Shown piece by piece: positions 25,424 through 33,442 of a stretch of 64,000 nucleotides of DNA (within the stretch, counting starts at the first letter, position 1; the number at the start of each line of letters is the position of its first letter). The DNA is from Azovibrio restrictus DSM 23866 (GTDB lineage Bacteria > Pseudomonadota > Gammaproteobacteria > Burkholderiales > Rhodocyclaceae). A program made the translations under genes and the position numbers. The DNA lies in contig NZ_AUCH01000014.1 of assembly GCF_000429665.1 (NCBI RefSeq), positions 1 through 64,000 of the forward strand, read 5' to 3'. Under the pieces are notes generated by a model. The model did not search any database and was not told the DNA's origin. It worked only from the letters and a program-made list of their open reading frames with translations.

Positions 25424-26014
25424 ATGGATCTGCAGCATCTGCAGGCCTGCCTGCTGGCAGCGCCGGAGTCCGTGCCTTCGGAAGGGGATCAGGGCGCCGG
25501 TTTCGAGGGGCTGACGCCCGCCGCCGTCCTGGTACCCCTGGTGCCCCGTCCCGAGGGCTACCAGCTCTTGCTCACCCGCCGCACCGACCATCTGCGCGAC
25601 CATCCGGGGCAGATCAGCTTTCCCGGCGGCCGGGTGGAGCCGGAGGATGCCTCCCCCGCCCATACGGCCCTGCGCGAGGCCCAGGAGGAGATCGGCCTGG
25701 ACCCGGGCCTGCCGCGCATCCTGGGCTACCTGCCCACCTACCGCACCGGCACCGGCTTTCATGTCTTTCCCGTGGTGGCGCTGCTGCCGCCGCCCTTTGA
25801 CCTGAGCCTGGATGCGTTCGAGGTGGCCGAGGCCTTTGAAGTGCCCCTGAGCTTCCTGCTGGACCCGGCCAATCACCACCGGGAGCGTATGCACTACCGG
25901 GGCGCCCTGCGGGAATACACGGTGATGCCCTACGGGGAGCGCCGCATCTGGGGCGCCACCGCCGGCATGATCCAGTCCCTCTGGCGCCGGCTGCAGACCC
26001 CGGGTGGCCTATGA
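25424..26014 (+). CDS. NUDIX hydrolase, NudL/CoA pyrophosphatase type
   Basis: 196 residues. The Nudix box is visible as GGRVEPED then ALREAQEEIGL, with the preceding DHPGQISFPGG (the CoA-type UPF0035 motif). Such enzymes split coenzyme A or derivatives into phosphopantetheine and 3',5'-ADP. All Glu ligands of the box are present. It is in line with the small gene upstream and the CbiB-like gene downstream. Confidence 0.88.
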   Translation: MDLQHLQACLLAAPESVPSEGDQGAGFEGLTPAAVLVPLVPRPEGYQLLLTRRTDHLRDHPGQISFPGGRVEPEDASPAHTALREAQEEIGLDPGLPRILGYLPTYRTGTGFHVFPVVALLPPPFDLSLDAFEVAEAFEVPLSFLLDPANHHRERMHYRGALREYTVMPYGERRIWGATAGMIQSLWRRLQTPGGL

Positions 26015-26076
26015 GCCCGGCCTTTCCTGGCGTTATGATGGAGTCTTTCCATCACCTGACGGGTTGAACTGTCCTG

Positions 26077-26997
26077 ATGAGCCTCTTTTCCCTCATCGTC
26101 GTCTTCCTGCTCGAACAGCTGCGCCCCCTGGACTATGCCCGCTGGGTGCTGCGTCCCTTCCATGCCTGGGCGGATTTCCTGGAGCGCCGCTTCAATGCCG
26201 GCAGCTACCGCCAGGGCATCCTGGGCTGGTGCCTGGCGGTCCTGCCGCCCCTGGCCCTGGTGGCCGGGGCCTACGCCCTGCTGTACTGGGTCAGCCCCCT
26301 GCTGGCCCTGGTGCTCAATGTGCTGGTGCTGTACGCCACCATGGGCTTCCGCCAGTTCAGCCATTTCTATACCGACATCCAGCTCGCCCTGCGCCTGGGG
26401 GACCTGGAACGGGCCAGGAGCATCCTGGCCGAGTGGCGGGGCGAGGCGGTGGCGCCCCACGGCCCCAGCGACATCGCCCGGCTGGCCATAGAAACGGCCC
26501 TGGCCGCTTCCCATCGCCATGTGTTTGCCGTCCTGCTCTGGTTCGTGCTGCTGCCCGGTCCCCTGGGAGCCCTGCTCTACCGCTTTTCCCACATCCTGGC
26601 GGAACACTGGCGCCAGCACGGGGCGGGTGGGGAGTTTGGCAAATTCTCGCAACAATTGTTCGCTATCGTGGACTGGTTGCCGGTCCGCGCCAGCGCTGCT
26701 GCATTTGCGGTGGTGGGCAATTTCGAGGATGCTGTCTATTGCTGGCGTAATCAGTCGTCCCGCTGGGATGATCCCGAACTGGGCATCGTCCTGGCCAGCG
26801 GGGCCGGCGCCCTGGGGGTCCGTCTCGGTGTTCCCGACATCGAGGCTGAAGCCCTCGCCGAAAGTGGCGAGCTGGGTGTCGGCGAAGCGGCTGACGCGGA
26901 TTTCATGCAAAGTGCGGTGGGCTTGGTCTGGCGTGCCATCGTGCTATGGTTGCTGATGTTGTTTTTGCTTGGGCTTGCCAGTCTGGTGGGCCGCTGA
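26077..26997 (+). CDS. CobD/CbiB-like membrane protein
   Basis: 306 residues. Starts MSLFSLIVVFLLEQLRPLDYARW; helices at about 55-85, 85-100, 150-175 and 285-303. PSDIARLAIETALAASHRHVFAVLLWFVLLPGPLGALLYR (described by parts, residues about 130-170) is like the CbiB/AmpE family. Annotated relatives in betaproteobacteria are called CobD/CbiB family but stand outside cobalamin operons, as here, so a cobalamin role is doubtful; an AmpE-like membrane role is as likely. Confidence 0.75.
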   Translation: MSLFSLIVVFLLEQLRPLDYARWVLRPFHAWADFLERRFNAGSYRQGILGWCLAVLPPLALVAGAYALLYWVSPLLALVLNVLVLYATMGFRQFSHFYTDIQLALRLGDLERARSILAEWRGEAVAPHGPSDIARLAIETALAASHRHVFAVLLWFVLLPGPLGALLYRFSHILAEHWRQHGAGGEFGKFSQQLFAIVDWLPVRASAAAFAVVGNFEDAVYCWRNQSSRWDDPELGIVLASGAGALGVRLGVPDIEAEALAESGELGVGEAADADFMQSAVGLVWRAIVLWLLMLFLLGLASLVGR

Positions 26998-27018
26998 TTC
27001 TTAGAAGAGGAGATGTGC

Positions 27019-28200
27019 ATGAGTAAGGATATCGTTGTTCTGAGTGCTGTTCGTTCCGCCGTCGGTGCCTTCAATGGTTCCCTGAAGGACATGGAACCTG
27101 CCGAGCTGGGTGGTGTGGTGGTCAAGGAAGCCATCGCCCGCGCCGGTGTCGATCCCAAGCAAGTGACCTTTGCGACCGTGGGTAACTGCATCCCCACCGA
27201 GTCCCGCTATCCCTACGTGGCCCGGGTGGCCACCATCCAGGGCGGCATGAGCATGGACTCCGTGGCTTTCGCGGTGAACCGCCTGTGCGGCTCCGCCCAG
27301 CAGGCCATCGTCTCTTCCGCCCAGGCCATCATGCTGGGTGATGCCGACTTCGCCGTGGCCGGTGGCGTGGAAGTCATGTCCCGGGGTGCCTACCTGCTGC
27401 CCGCCCTGCGTGCCGGTGCCCGCATGGGCGACACCAAGGCCATCGACGCCATGGTGTCCGTGCTGACCGACCCCTTCGGTGTCGGCCACATGGGCATCAC
27501 CGCTGAAAACCTGGCCACCAAGTGGGGCATCAGCCGCGAAGAGCAGGACGCCTTCGCCCTGGAATCCCAGAAACGCGCCGCCGCTGCCCGGGAAGCCGGT
27601 TACTTCAAGGGCCAGATCGTGCCCATCACCTTCCAGACCCGTAAGGGCGACGTGGTGTTCGACACCGACGAGCACCTGAAGCCCGACACCACCCTGGAGT
27701 CCCTGGCCAAGATGAAGCCGGCCTTCAAGAAGGACGGTTCCGTCACTGCCGGCAACGCTTCAGGCATCAATGACGCCGCTGCCTTCCTGGTGCTGGCCGA
27801 TGCTGCCAAGGCTGCTGCGGCCGGCTACAAGCCCATGGCCCGCCTGGTGTCCTACGCCATCGCCGGGGTGCCCAACGATGTCATGGGCGAAGGTCCGATC
27901 CCGTCTTCCAAGCTGGCCCTGCAGAAGGCTGGCCTGACCCTGGACCAGATGGACGTGATCGAATCCAACGAAGCCTTTGCCGCCCAGTCCATCGCCGTGG
28001 CCAAGGGCCTGGGCCTGGATCCCGCCAAGACCAACGTGAACGGTGGTGCCATCGCCATCGGTCACCCGGTCGGCGCCACCGGCAGCGTCATCGTCACCAA
28101 GCTGCTCCATGAAATGCACCGTCGTGGTGCCCGTTACGGCATGGCCACCATGTGTATCGGCGGCGGTCAAGGGATCACCACCATCTACGAACGCCTGTAA
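27019..28200 (+). CDS. Acetyl-CoA C-acyltransferase (thiolase)
   Basis: 393 residues from ATG 27019 (GAAGAGGAG upstream; the ATG at 27013 touches it). Nucleophile Cys in VNRLCGSAQQAI near residue 90, His in GHPVGATGS, second Cys in TMCIGGGQG. It condenses two acetyl-CoA to acetoacetyl-CoA or the reverse; in this lineage it is usually PhaA/BktB for polyhydroxyalkanoate synthesis, but no phaB or phaC is adjacent. A terminator follows. Confidence 0.93.
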   Translation: MSKDIVVLSAVRSAVGAFNGSLKDMEPAELGGVVVKEAIARAGVDPKQVTFATVGNCIPTESRYPYVARVATIQGGMSMDSVAFAVNRLCGSAQQAIVSSAQAIMLGDADFAVAGGVEVMSRGAYLLPALRAGARMGDTKAIDAMVSVLTDPFGVGHMGITAENLATKWGISREEQDAFALESQKRAAAAREAGYFKGQIVPITFQTRKGDVVFDTDEHLKPDTTLESLAKMKPAFKKDGSVTAGNASGINDAAAFLVLADAAKAAAAGYKPMARLVSYAIAGVPNDVMGEGPIPSSKLALQKAGLTLDQMDVIESNEAFAAQSIAVAKGLGLDPAKTNVNGGAIAIGHPVGATGSVIVTKLLHEMHRRGARYGMATMCIGGGQGITTIYERL

Positions 28201-28225
28201 TCCACCAGGTTTTTTGACCTGCATA

Positions 28226-28250
28226 AACGGCGCCTATGGGCGCCGTTTTT
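28226..28250 (+). terminator. Rho-independent terminator after the thiolase gene
   Basis: Perfect AACGGCGCC (28226-28234) / GGCGCCGTT (28239-28247) with TATG loop, then a T-run to 28250. Confidence 0.88.
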
Positions 28251-28326
28251 CATGGGCACGAAATATGCACTCCCTACGCTATGATGTTCGCGCTATGTCG
28301 AACGGCGTAATCAGGGAGGGTTGGTT

Positions 28327-29934
28327 GTGAAAAAGAATTTGCCCGTCACCCAGAAGGAAATCCCATTTCCAGCAGGGCGCTACATCGTTTCCAAGACCGA
28401 TCTGAAGGGGACGATGACCTATGCCAACGATACCTTCGTTGAGCTGAGCGGCTTTGGCCGGGAGGAACTGGTGGGGCACAACCACAACGTGGTGCGCCAT
28501 CCGGACATGCCGCCCCAGGCTTTTGCCGATCTGTGGGCCACCGTGAATGCCGGGCTGCCCTGGCAGGGTATCGTCAAGAACCGTTGCAAGAACGGCGATC
28601 ACTATTGGGTGGATGCCCTGGTGGTACCGGTGCGCAAGAACGATCAGACCACCGGCTACATGTCGGTGCGCACCGCCCCCAGCCGGGAGCAGGTCCGCCA
28701 GGCCGAGCAGCTGTATGCCCAGCTCAATGGCAGCGGCCGCAGCCTGCCGGCGCCGCGTCCCCAGCTTTCCCTGCGCACCAAGCTGATCGGTCTGGCGGTG
28801 CTCCTGGTCCTGCTGCAGCTCTCTTCCAACTTCCTCGGCCTTTTTGGAGGCAGCAGCAGCCTGGCCACCTGGGTCGGGCACGGGCTGGGGCTCTCCGGCA
28901 TACTCGCGGGCATGCTGCTGGTCCGCTGGCAGCGCCAGACCCTGGCGGGGGTGGAGCAGGCCACCCGGCTCATGGACCACATCGCCCAGGGGGACCTGAC
29001 CGACCGGATTCCCAATCACCGCCGGGACGAGCTGGGGCGCATGTACCACGCCATGATCACCATGCAGGCCCACCTGAAGGTGATGCTGGCGGAAATCGCC
29101 GAGGCGTCCCAGCGGGTCAAGGGGGACGCCAGCCAGCTGGAAGGGGAGATGGGCACCATCCATGGGGAGTCCACCCAGCAGTCCGAATCCGTGGCCCATA
29201 TCGCCGCCAATGTGGAGGAACTGAGCACCGCTGCCCGACAGGTGGCGGCCGGGGCCGGGGATACGGCCACGGCGGTGGACGAATCCCGCCGGGTCCTGGC
29301 CGAGGCCATGGCGCGCATGCGCGATGGCCGTGCCGCCTCCCGCCAGGTGGTGGAGACGGTGCAGCGGGCCAGCCAGACCATGCATCAGCTGTTCGATTCC
29401 ATCCACCAGATTGGTGCGGTATCCCGGGGCATCCGGGAGATTTCCGAGCAGACCAACCTGCTGGCCCTGAACGCCGCCATTGAGGCGGCCCGGGCCGGGG
29501 AGGCCGGGCGCGGCTTTGCCGTGGTGGCCGATGAGGTGAGGAAGCTGGCCGAGCGGGCCGGCAGCCAGACCAGCGAGATCAGCCGCACCGTGGCGGACAT
29601 CCAGGCCGTGACCCAGGAGGCCCTGACGGCCATGGAGCAGGCGGGGGCCCAGGTAGGTGACGCGGACCAGGCCATGGACCGCTCCGACGCGGGCCTGGCC
29701 CAGGTATCCGAACGTTGCGATGCCATGAGCGTCATGTCCCAGCACATCGCCCAGGCCGCCGCCGAGGAGTCCCAGGCCACGGACGACATCGCCAACCATC
29801 TGGCCCGCATCCTGAACGGCATCGAGGGCAACGTGGGGCATCTGCAGAGTGCCCACCAGCGTACCGTGGGCCTGACCCAGGTGGCCGACGAACTGCGGGA
29901 GCTGATCGCCTACTTCCGCTTCAAGCAGGGCTGA
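28327..29934 (+). CDS. PAS-containing methyl-accepting chemotaxis protein (Aer-like)
   Basis: 535 residues from GTG 28327 with AGGGAGGG upstream. N-terminal PAS (about 20-110; YANDTFVELSGFGREELVGHNHNVVRHPDMP) with the Aer-type FAD pocket pattern, two close membrane helices (about 155-200), HAMP, then the MA signalling domain with the conserved tip EQTNLLALNAAIEAARAGEA. No periplasmic ligand domain and no C-terminal NWETF methylation tether. Likely senses redox or oxygen (energy taxis). Confidence 0.92.
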   Translation: MKKNLPVTQKEIPFPAGRYIVSKTDLKGTMTYANDTFVELSGFGREELVGHNHNVVRHPDMPPQAFADLWATVNAGLPWQGIVKNRCKNGDHYWVDALVVPVRKNDQTTGYMSVRTAPSREQVRQAEQLYAQLNGSGRSLPAPRPQLSLRTKLIGLAVLLVLLQLSSNFLGLFGGSSSLATWVGHGLGLSGILAGMLLVRWQRQTLAGVEQATRLMDHIAQGDLTDRIPNHRRDELGRMYHAMITMQAHLKVMLAEIAEASQRVKGDASQLEGEMGTIHGESTQQSESVAHIAANVEELSTAARQVAAGAGDTATAVDESRRVLAEAMARMRDGRAASRQVVETVQRASQTMHQLFDSIHQIGAVSRGIREISEQTNLLALNAAIEAARAGEAGRGFAVVADEVRKLAERAGSQTSEISRTVADIQAVTQEALTAMEQAGAQVGDADQAMDRSDAGLAQVSERCDAMSVMSQHIAQAAAEESQATDDIANHLARILNGIEGNVGHLQSAHQRTVGLTQVADELRELIAYFRFKQG

Positions 29935-30121
29935 GGACTGTGCCGTTCTGGTGCATGGCCGATCCGGACGGGTTTGCCTGCACCAGTTCTGTGCGTTTCC
30001 CGGGGGCGGTGGCTGGTGGTAATCCAGGATTGTTTGTAAATTATTGAATTTTAAACATTTGTACAGGCTGGCATGGTGCATGCTGTAGTCCTTGTGTTCG
30101 CTTCCCAAAACGAGAACGTCC

Positions 30122-31531
30122 ATGGCCTACTACAACGAAATGCACGACGCCGACGGCAGTGTCCGGCCCCACTACCGTCCTTATTCCCACTGGCTGGAAA
30201 CCACCTCTCCCGAACGTATTGCGAGAAAACGCGCCGAGGCTGACCTGGCCTTCCGGCGGGTGGGCATCACCTTTGCCGTCTATGGGGAGGAGGCCGGCAA
30301 GGAACGGCTGATCCCCTTCGACATCATTCCCCGCATCATTCCCGCCGCCGAGTGGAGCGGCATGGCGGCCGGCCTGCGGCAGCGGGTCAAGGCCCTGAAC
30401 GCCTTCCTGCACGACATCTACCATGACCAGGAAATCCTCAAGGCCGGGCGTCTGCCCGCCGAGCAGGTGCTGAACAACGGCCAGTACCGGCCCGAGATGC
30501 AGGGGGTGGATGTGCCCGGACAGATCTACGCCCACATCGCCGGGGTGGACGTGGTGCGCGCCGGGGCAGGGGAGTTCTACGTGCTGGAGGACAACCTGCG
30601 GGTGCCGTCCGGGGTCTCCTACATGATCGAGGACCGGAAGATGATGATGCGCCTCTTCCCGGAGCTCTTCGCCCGGCACAAGGTGGCGCCGGTGCAGCAC
30701 TACCCGGACCTGCTGCTGGACAATCTGCGCGCCGTGGCGCCCCTGGGGGTGACCGATCCCACCTGCGTGGTGCTGACCCCGGGCGCTTACAACAGCGCCT
30801 ATTTCGAACACACCTTCCTGGCCCAGCAGATGGGCGTCGAGCTGGTGGAAGGCCGGGACCTGTTCGTCAAGGACGACACGGTCTACATGCGCACCACCCA
30901 GGGGCCGAAGCGGGTGGACGTGATCTACCGCCGGGTGGATGACGACTTCCTTGACCCGGAAGCCTTCCGGGCCGATTCCATGCTCGGGGTGCCGGGCCTG
31001 CTCCGGGCCTACAAGGCGGGCCGGGTGACCCTGGCCAACGCCATCGGCACCGGGGTGGCGGATGACAAGTCCATCTACCCCTACGTGCCGGAGATGATCC
31101 GCTTCTACCTGGGCGAGGAACCCATCCTCAACAACGTGCCCACCTACATGTGCAGGAAGCCCGAGGACCTTAAGTACGTGCTCGCTCACCTGCCCGAACT
31201 GGTGGTCAAGGAAGTGCACGGGGCCGGCGGCTACGGCATGTTGGTGGGGCCTGCCGCCACAAAGGCCGAGATCGAGCATTTCCGCCAGTTGCTGGAGGCC
31301 AAGCCCGAGGGCTACATCGCCCAGCCCACCCTGGCCTTGTCCAACTGTCCCACCTTCGTCGAGAGCGGCGTCGCCCCCCGGCACCTGGACCTGCGTCCCT
31401 TCGTGCTCTCGGGCAACGGCATCCAGATGGTCCCCGGCGGTCTGACCCGGGTGGCCCTGCGCGAAGGTTCCCTGGTGGTGAATTCATCCCAGGGCGGCGG
31501 CACCAAGGACACCTGGGTGCTGGAAGATTGA
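30122..31531 (+). CDS. Circularly permuted ATP-grasp protein, Anbu locus
   Basis: 469 residues from ATG 30122 (MAYYNEMHDADGSVR). The segments RVPSGVSYMIEDRKMMM, VVLTPGAYNSAYFEHTFLA, VVKEVHGAGGYGMLVGP and GGTKDTWVLED are those of the COG2308 circularly permuted ATP-grasp family. These are predicted amide-ligases making small peptides, with genes alongside alpha-E, Anbu and transglutaminase proteins. The exact product is unknown. First gene of the Anbu locus; a repeat-filled 180-base gap separates it from the alpha-E gene. Confidence 0.88.
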   Translation: MAYYNEMHDADGSVRPHYRPYSHWLETTSPERIARKRAEADLAFRRVGITFAVYGEEAGKERLIPFDIIPRIIPAAEWSGMAAGLRQRVKALNAFLHDIYHDQEILKAGRLPAEQVLNNGQYRPEMQGVDVPGQIYAHIAGVDVVRAGAGEFYVLEDNLRVPSGVSYMIEDRKMMMRLFPELFARHKVAPVQHYPDLLLDNLRAVAPLGVTDPTCVVLTPGAYNSAYFEHTFLAQQMGVELVEGRDLFVKDDTVYMRTTQGPKRVDVIYRRVDDDFLDPEAFRADSMLGVPGLLRAYKAGRVTLANAIGTGVADDKSIYPYVPEMIRFYLGEEPILNNVPTYMCRKPEDLKYVLAHLPELVVKEVHGAGGYGMLVGPAATKAEIEHFRQLLEAKPEGYIAQPTLALSNCPTFVESGVAPRHLDLRPFVLSGNGIQMVPGGLTRVALREGSLVVNSSQGGGTKDTWVLED

Positions 31532-31700
31532 GTTGAGAGTGGTGGGTCGAGAGTGGAGAGAGGAGCCCCCGGGTTTTGCTCTCGACTCATCACTCTCTAC
31601 TCACTAAAGCTTTCAAGAGAAGTCGCGAGTGTTCAGGGATTGGAAGTGGTGAGACGAGGGGGATTCTCTCGACTCACCACTCCCAACTCTCCACTCACCA
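31532..31700. repeat. GTCGAGAG-family repeat array before the alpha-E gene
   Basis: Two blocks, each with forward units (GAGTGGTGGGTCGAGAG near 31540; GGTGAGACGAGG near 31650) and inverse units (CTCTCGACTCATCACTCTC near 31581; CTCTCGACTCACCACTCC near 31666). They share the core CTCTCGACT with the element between cysD and cysN. No gene; in one frame it translates into LSTHHS-like peptides that should not be taken as the alpha-E N-terminus. Confidence 0.72.
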
Positions 31701-31713
31701 AGAGGAGAACAAC

Positions 31714-32673
31714 ATGCTGAGCCGTACCGCTGACCACCTGTTCTGGATGTCCCGCTACATTGAGCGGGCCGAGAATCTTGCCCGCCTGCTGGATGTGACC
31801 TGGCAGATGTCCATGGTGCCCCAGTCCCTGGAGGCCGCCAACCAGAACTGGTATGCCGTGATCGTCCTGAACAGCCTGGAGGAAGCCTTCGCCCGCAAGT
31901 ACAGCGAGGTGAATGCCGACAACGTGCTGCGCTTCATGGTGAGCGACCCGGACAATCCCGCCTCCCTCTTTTCCTGCCTGCGCATGGGCCGGGAGAATGC
32001 CCACGCGGTGCGTGGCACCATCACCGCAGAGATGTGGGAAACCCTGAACTCCACCTGGCTGGAACTGCGGGCCCAGAGCTATGAGCAGCTCACCGCCAAC
32101 GGCCCCGGGGATTTCTTCGAGTGGGTCAAGATCAAGTCCTCCCTGATCCGGGGGGTCACCATCGGCACCATGCTCCAGGACGAGGCCTACAACTTCATCC
32201 GCCTGGGGACCCTGCTGGAACGGGCCGACAACACGGCGCGCATTCTGGACGTCAAGTACCACGTGCTCAAACCCAAGGAGGAGGAGGGCACCAGCGACTT
32301 CTACCAGTGGGGCGCCCTGCTGCGCTCCGTGTCCGCCTTCGAGGTGTACCGCAAGACCTACCGGGCCGTGATCAATCCGGACCGGGTGGCGGAACTCCTG
32401 ATCCTGCAGCCGGACATGCCCCGCTCCCTGCTCTTCTGCCTGAAGGGCGTGGTGAAGAACCTGGAGCTGGTGGCCAATGACCAGTCCGGGGAAACCCTGC
32501 GCCGGGCCGGGCAGCTGTTCTGCGAAATCCGCTATGCCCGCATCGAGGACATCCTGGAGCACGGCCTGCACGAATACCTGACCGACTTCATGGACCGCAT
32601 CTACGACCTGGGCAACGGCATCAGCCGCGACTTCCTCGTGCCGGTGTCCACGCAGACGCAGGAGGCCGCATGA
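31714..32673 (+). CDS. Alpha-E domain protein, Anbu locus
   Basis: 319 residues from ATG 31714 with AGAGGAG upstream. Begins MLSRTADHLFWMSRYIERAE, the signature start of alpha-E (DUF403/COG2307) proteins, all-helical. The second repeat-like part has LLERADNTARILDVKYH. Function unknown; the family occurs next to the circularly permuted ATP-grasp protein and is thought to work with it. Its stop overlaps the Anbu gene start by four bases. Confidence 0.9.
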   Translation: MLSRTADHLFWMSRYIERAENLARLLDVTWQMSMVPQSLEAANQNWYAVIVLNSLEEAFARKYSEVNADNVLRFMVSDPDNPASLFSCLRMGRENAHAVRGTITAEMWETLNSTWLELRAQSYEQLTANGPGDFFEWVKIKSSLIRGVTIGTMLQDEAYNFIRLGTLLERADNTARILDVKYHVLKPKEEEGTSDFYQWGALLRSVSAFEVYRKTYRAVINPDRVAELLILQPDMPRSLLFCLKGVVKNLELVANDQSGETLRRAGQLFCEIRYARIEDILEHGLHEYLTDFMDRIYDLGNGISRDFLVPVSTQTQEAA

Positions 32674-33407
32674 CCTATTGCGTTGCCATGCGCCTGGACG
32701 CAGGCCTGGTGTTCCTCTCCGATTCCCGCACCAATGCCGGGGTGGATCACATCAACAGCTTCAGGAAGATGCATTTTTTCCAGAAGGAAGGGGATCGGGT
32801 CCTGGTGCTGATGACGGCCGGTAACCTCTCCATCAGCCAGTCGGTGGTGAACCTGCTGCGGGAGAAGCTGGAAATCAAGAAGGGCCCCAACCTGCACAAG
32901 GTCAAGAACATGTTTGAGGCGGCCCGGCACGTGGGCGACTGCCTGCGCGAGATCCACAATCGGGATGCGGCTGCCCTCAAGGACTTCGGCATCGAATTCA
33001 ACGCTTCCATCGTCCTGGGGGGGCAGATCAAGGGGGAGGAGCCCCGGGTGTTCATGATCTACGCGGCCGGCAACTTCATCGAGGCCACCAAGGAGACCCC
33101 TTATTTCCAGATCGGCGAGTCCAAGTACGGCAAACCCATCATCGACCGGGTGGTGAGCCGCAAGACCGGCCTGGACGAGGCGGCCAAGTGCGCCCTGATT
33201 TCCATGGATTCCACCATCCGTTCCAACCTCTCCGTGGGCCTGCCCCTGGACCTGCTGATCTACGAGCGGGATGCCCTGAAGATCGGCCACCATCACGTCA
33301 TCGACCAGGACAACGCCTACTTCAACCACATCCATTCCCAGTGGGGCCAGAGCCTGCGCCAGGCCTTCGCCGAGTTGCCCGACCCGGACTGGAAGCATTT
33401 CAAGTGA
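32670..33407 (+). CDS. Anbu, proteasome beta-subunit-like peptidase
   Basis: 245 residues. MTYCVAMRLDAGLVFLSDSR: after removal of Met, Thr1 would be the N-terminal nucleophile, Asp17 falls in LSDSR and a Lys at position 32 (SFRKM) stands where proteasome Lys33 is expected. No propeptide. Anbu ('ancestral beta subunit') forms open helical or ring assemblies in species such as Pseudomonas and Hyphomicrobium; substrates are unknown. It is coupled by ATGA overlap to the alpha-E gene and followed by a transglutaminase. Confidence 0.9.
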   Translation: MTYCVAMRLDAGLVFLSDSRTNAGVDHINSFRKMHFFQKEGDRVLVLMTAGNLSISQSVVNLLREKLEIKKGPNLHKVKNMFEAARHVGDCLREIHNRDAAALKDFGIEFNASIVLGGQIKGEEPRVFMIYAAGNFIEATKETPYFQIGESKYGKPIIDRVVSRKTGLDEAAKCALISMDSTIRSNLSVGLPLDLLIYERDALKIGHHHVIDQDNAYFNHIHSQWGQSLRQAFAELPDPDWKHFK

Positions 33408-33442
33408 CGTCCTCCATCATTCACCGCGCTTAGGGAGTTCCT

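Noticed and set aside
26077..26997. Cobalamin biosynthesis gene cbiB
   Set aside because: Family resemblance only; no other cobalamin gene in the window and position between NUDIX and thiolase genes.
31532..31700. CRISPR-like array
   Set aside because: Units are short, degenerate, partly inverted and without uniform spacers; no cas genes.
31576..31713. N-terminal extension of the alpha-E protein (LSTHHS repeats)
   Set aside because: It is translated repeat DNA; the true start with AGAGGAG is at 31714 and gives the family-typical MLSRTADHLFW.
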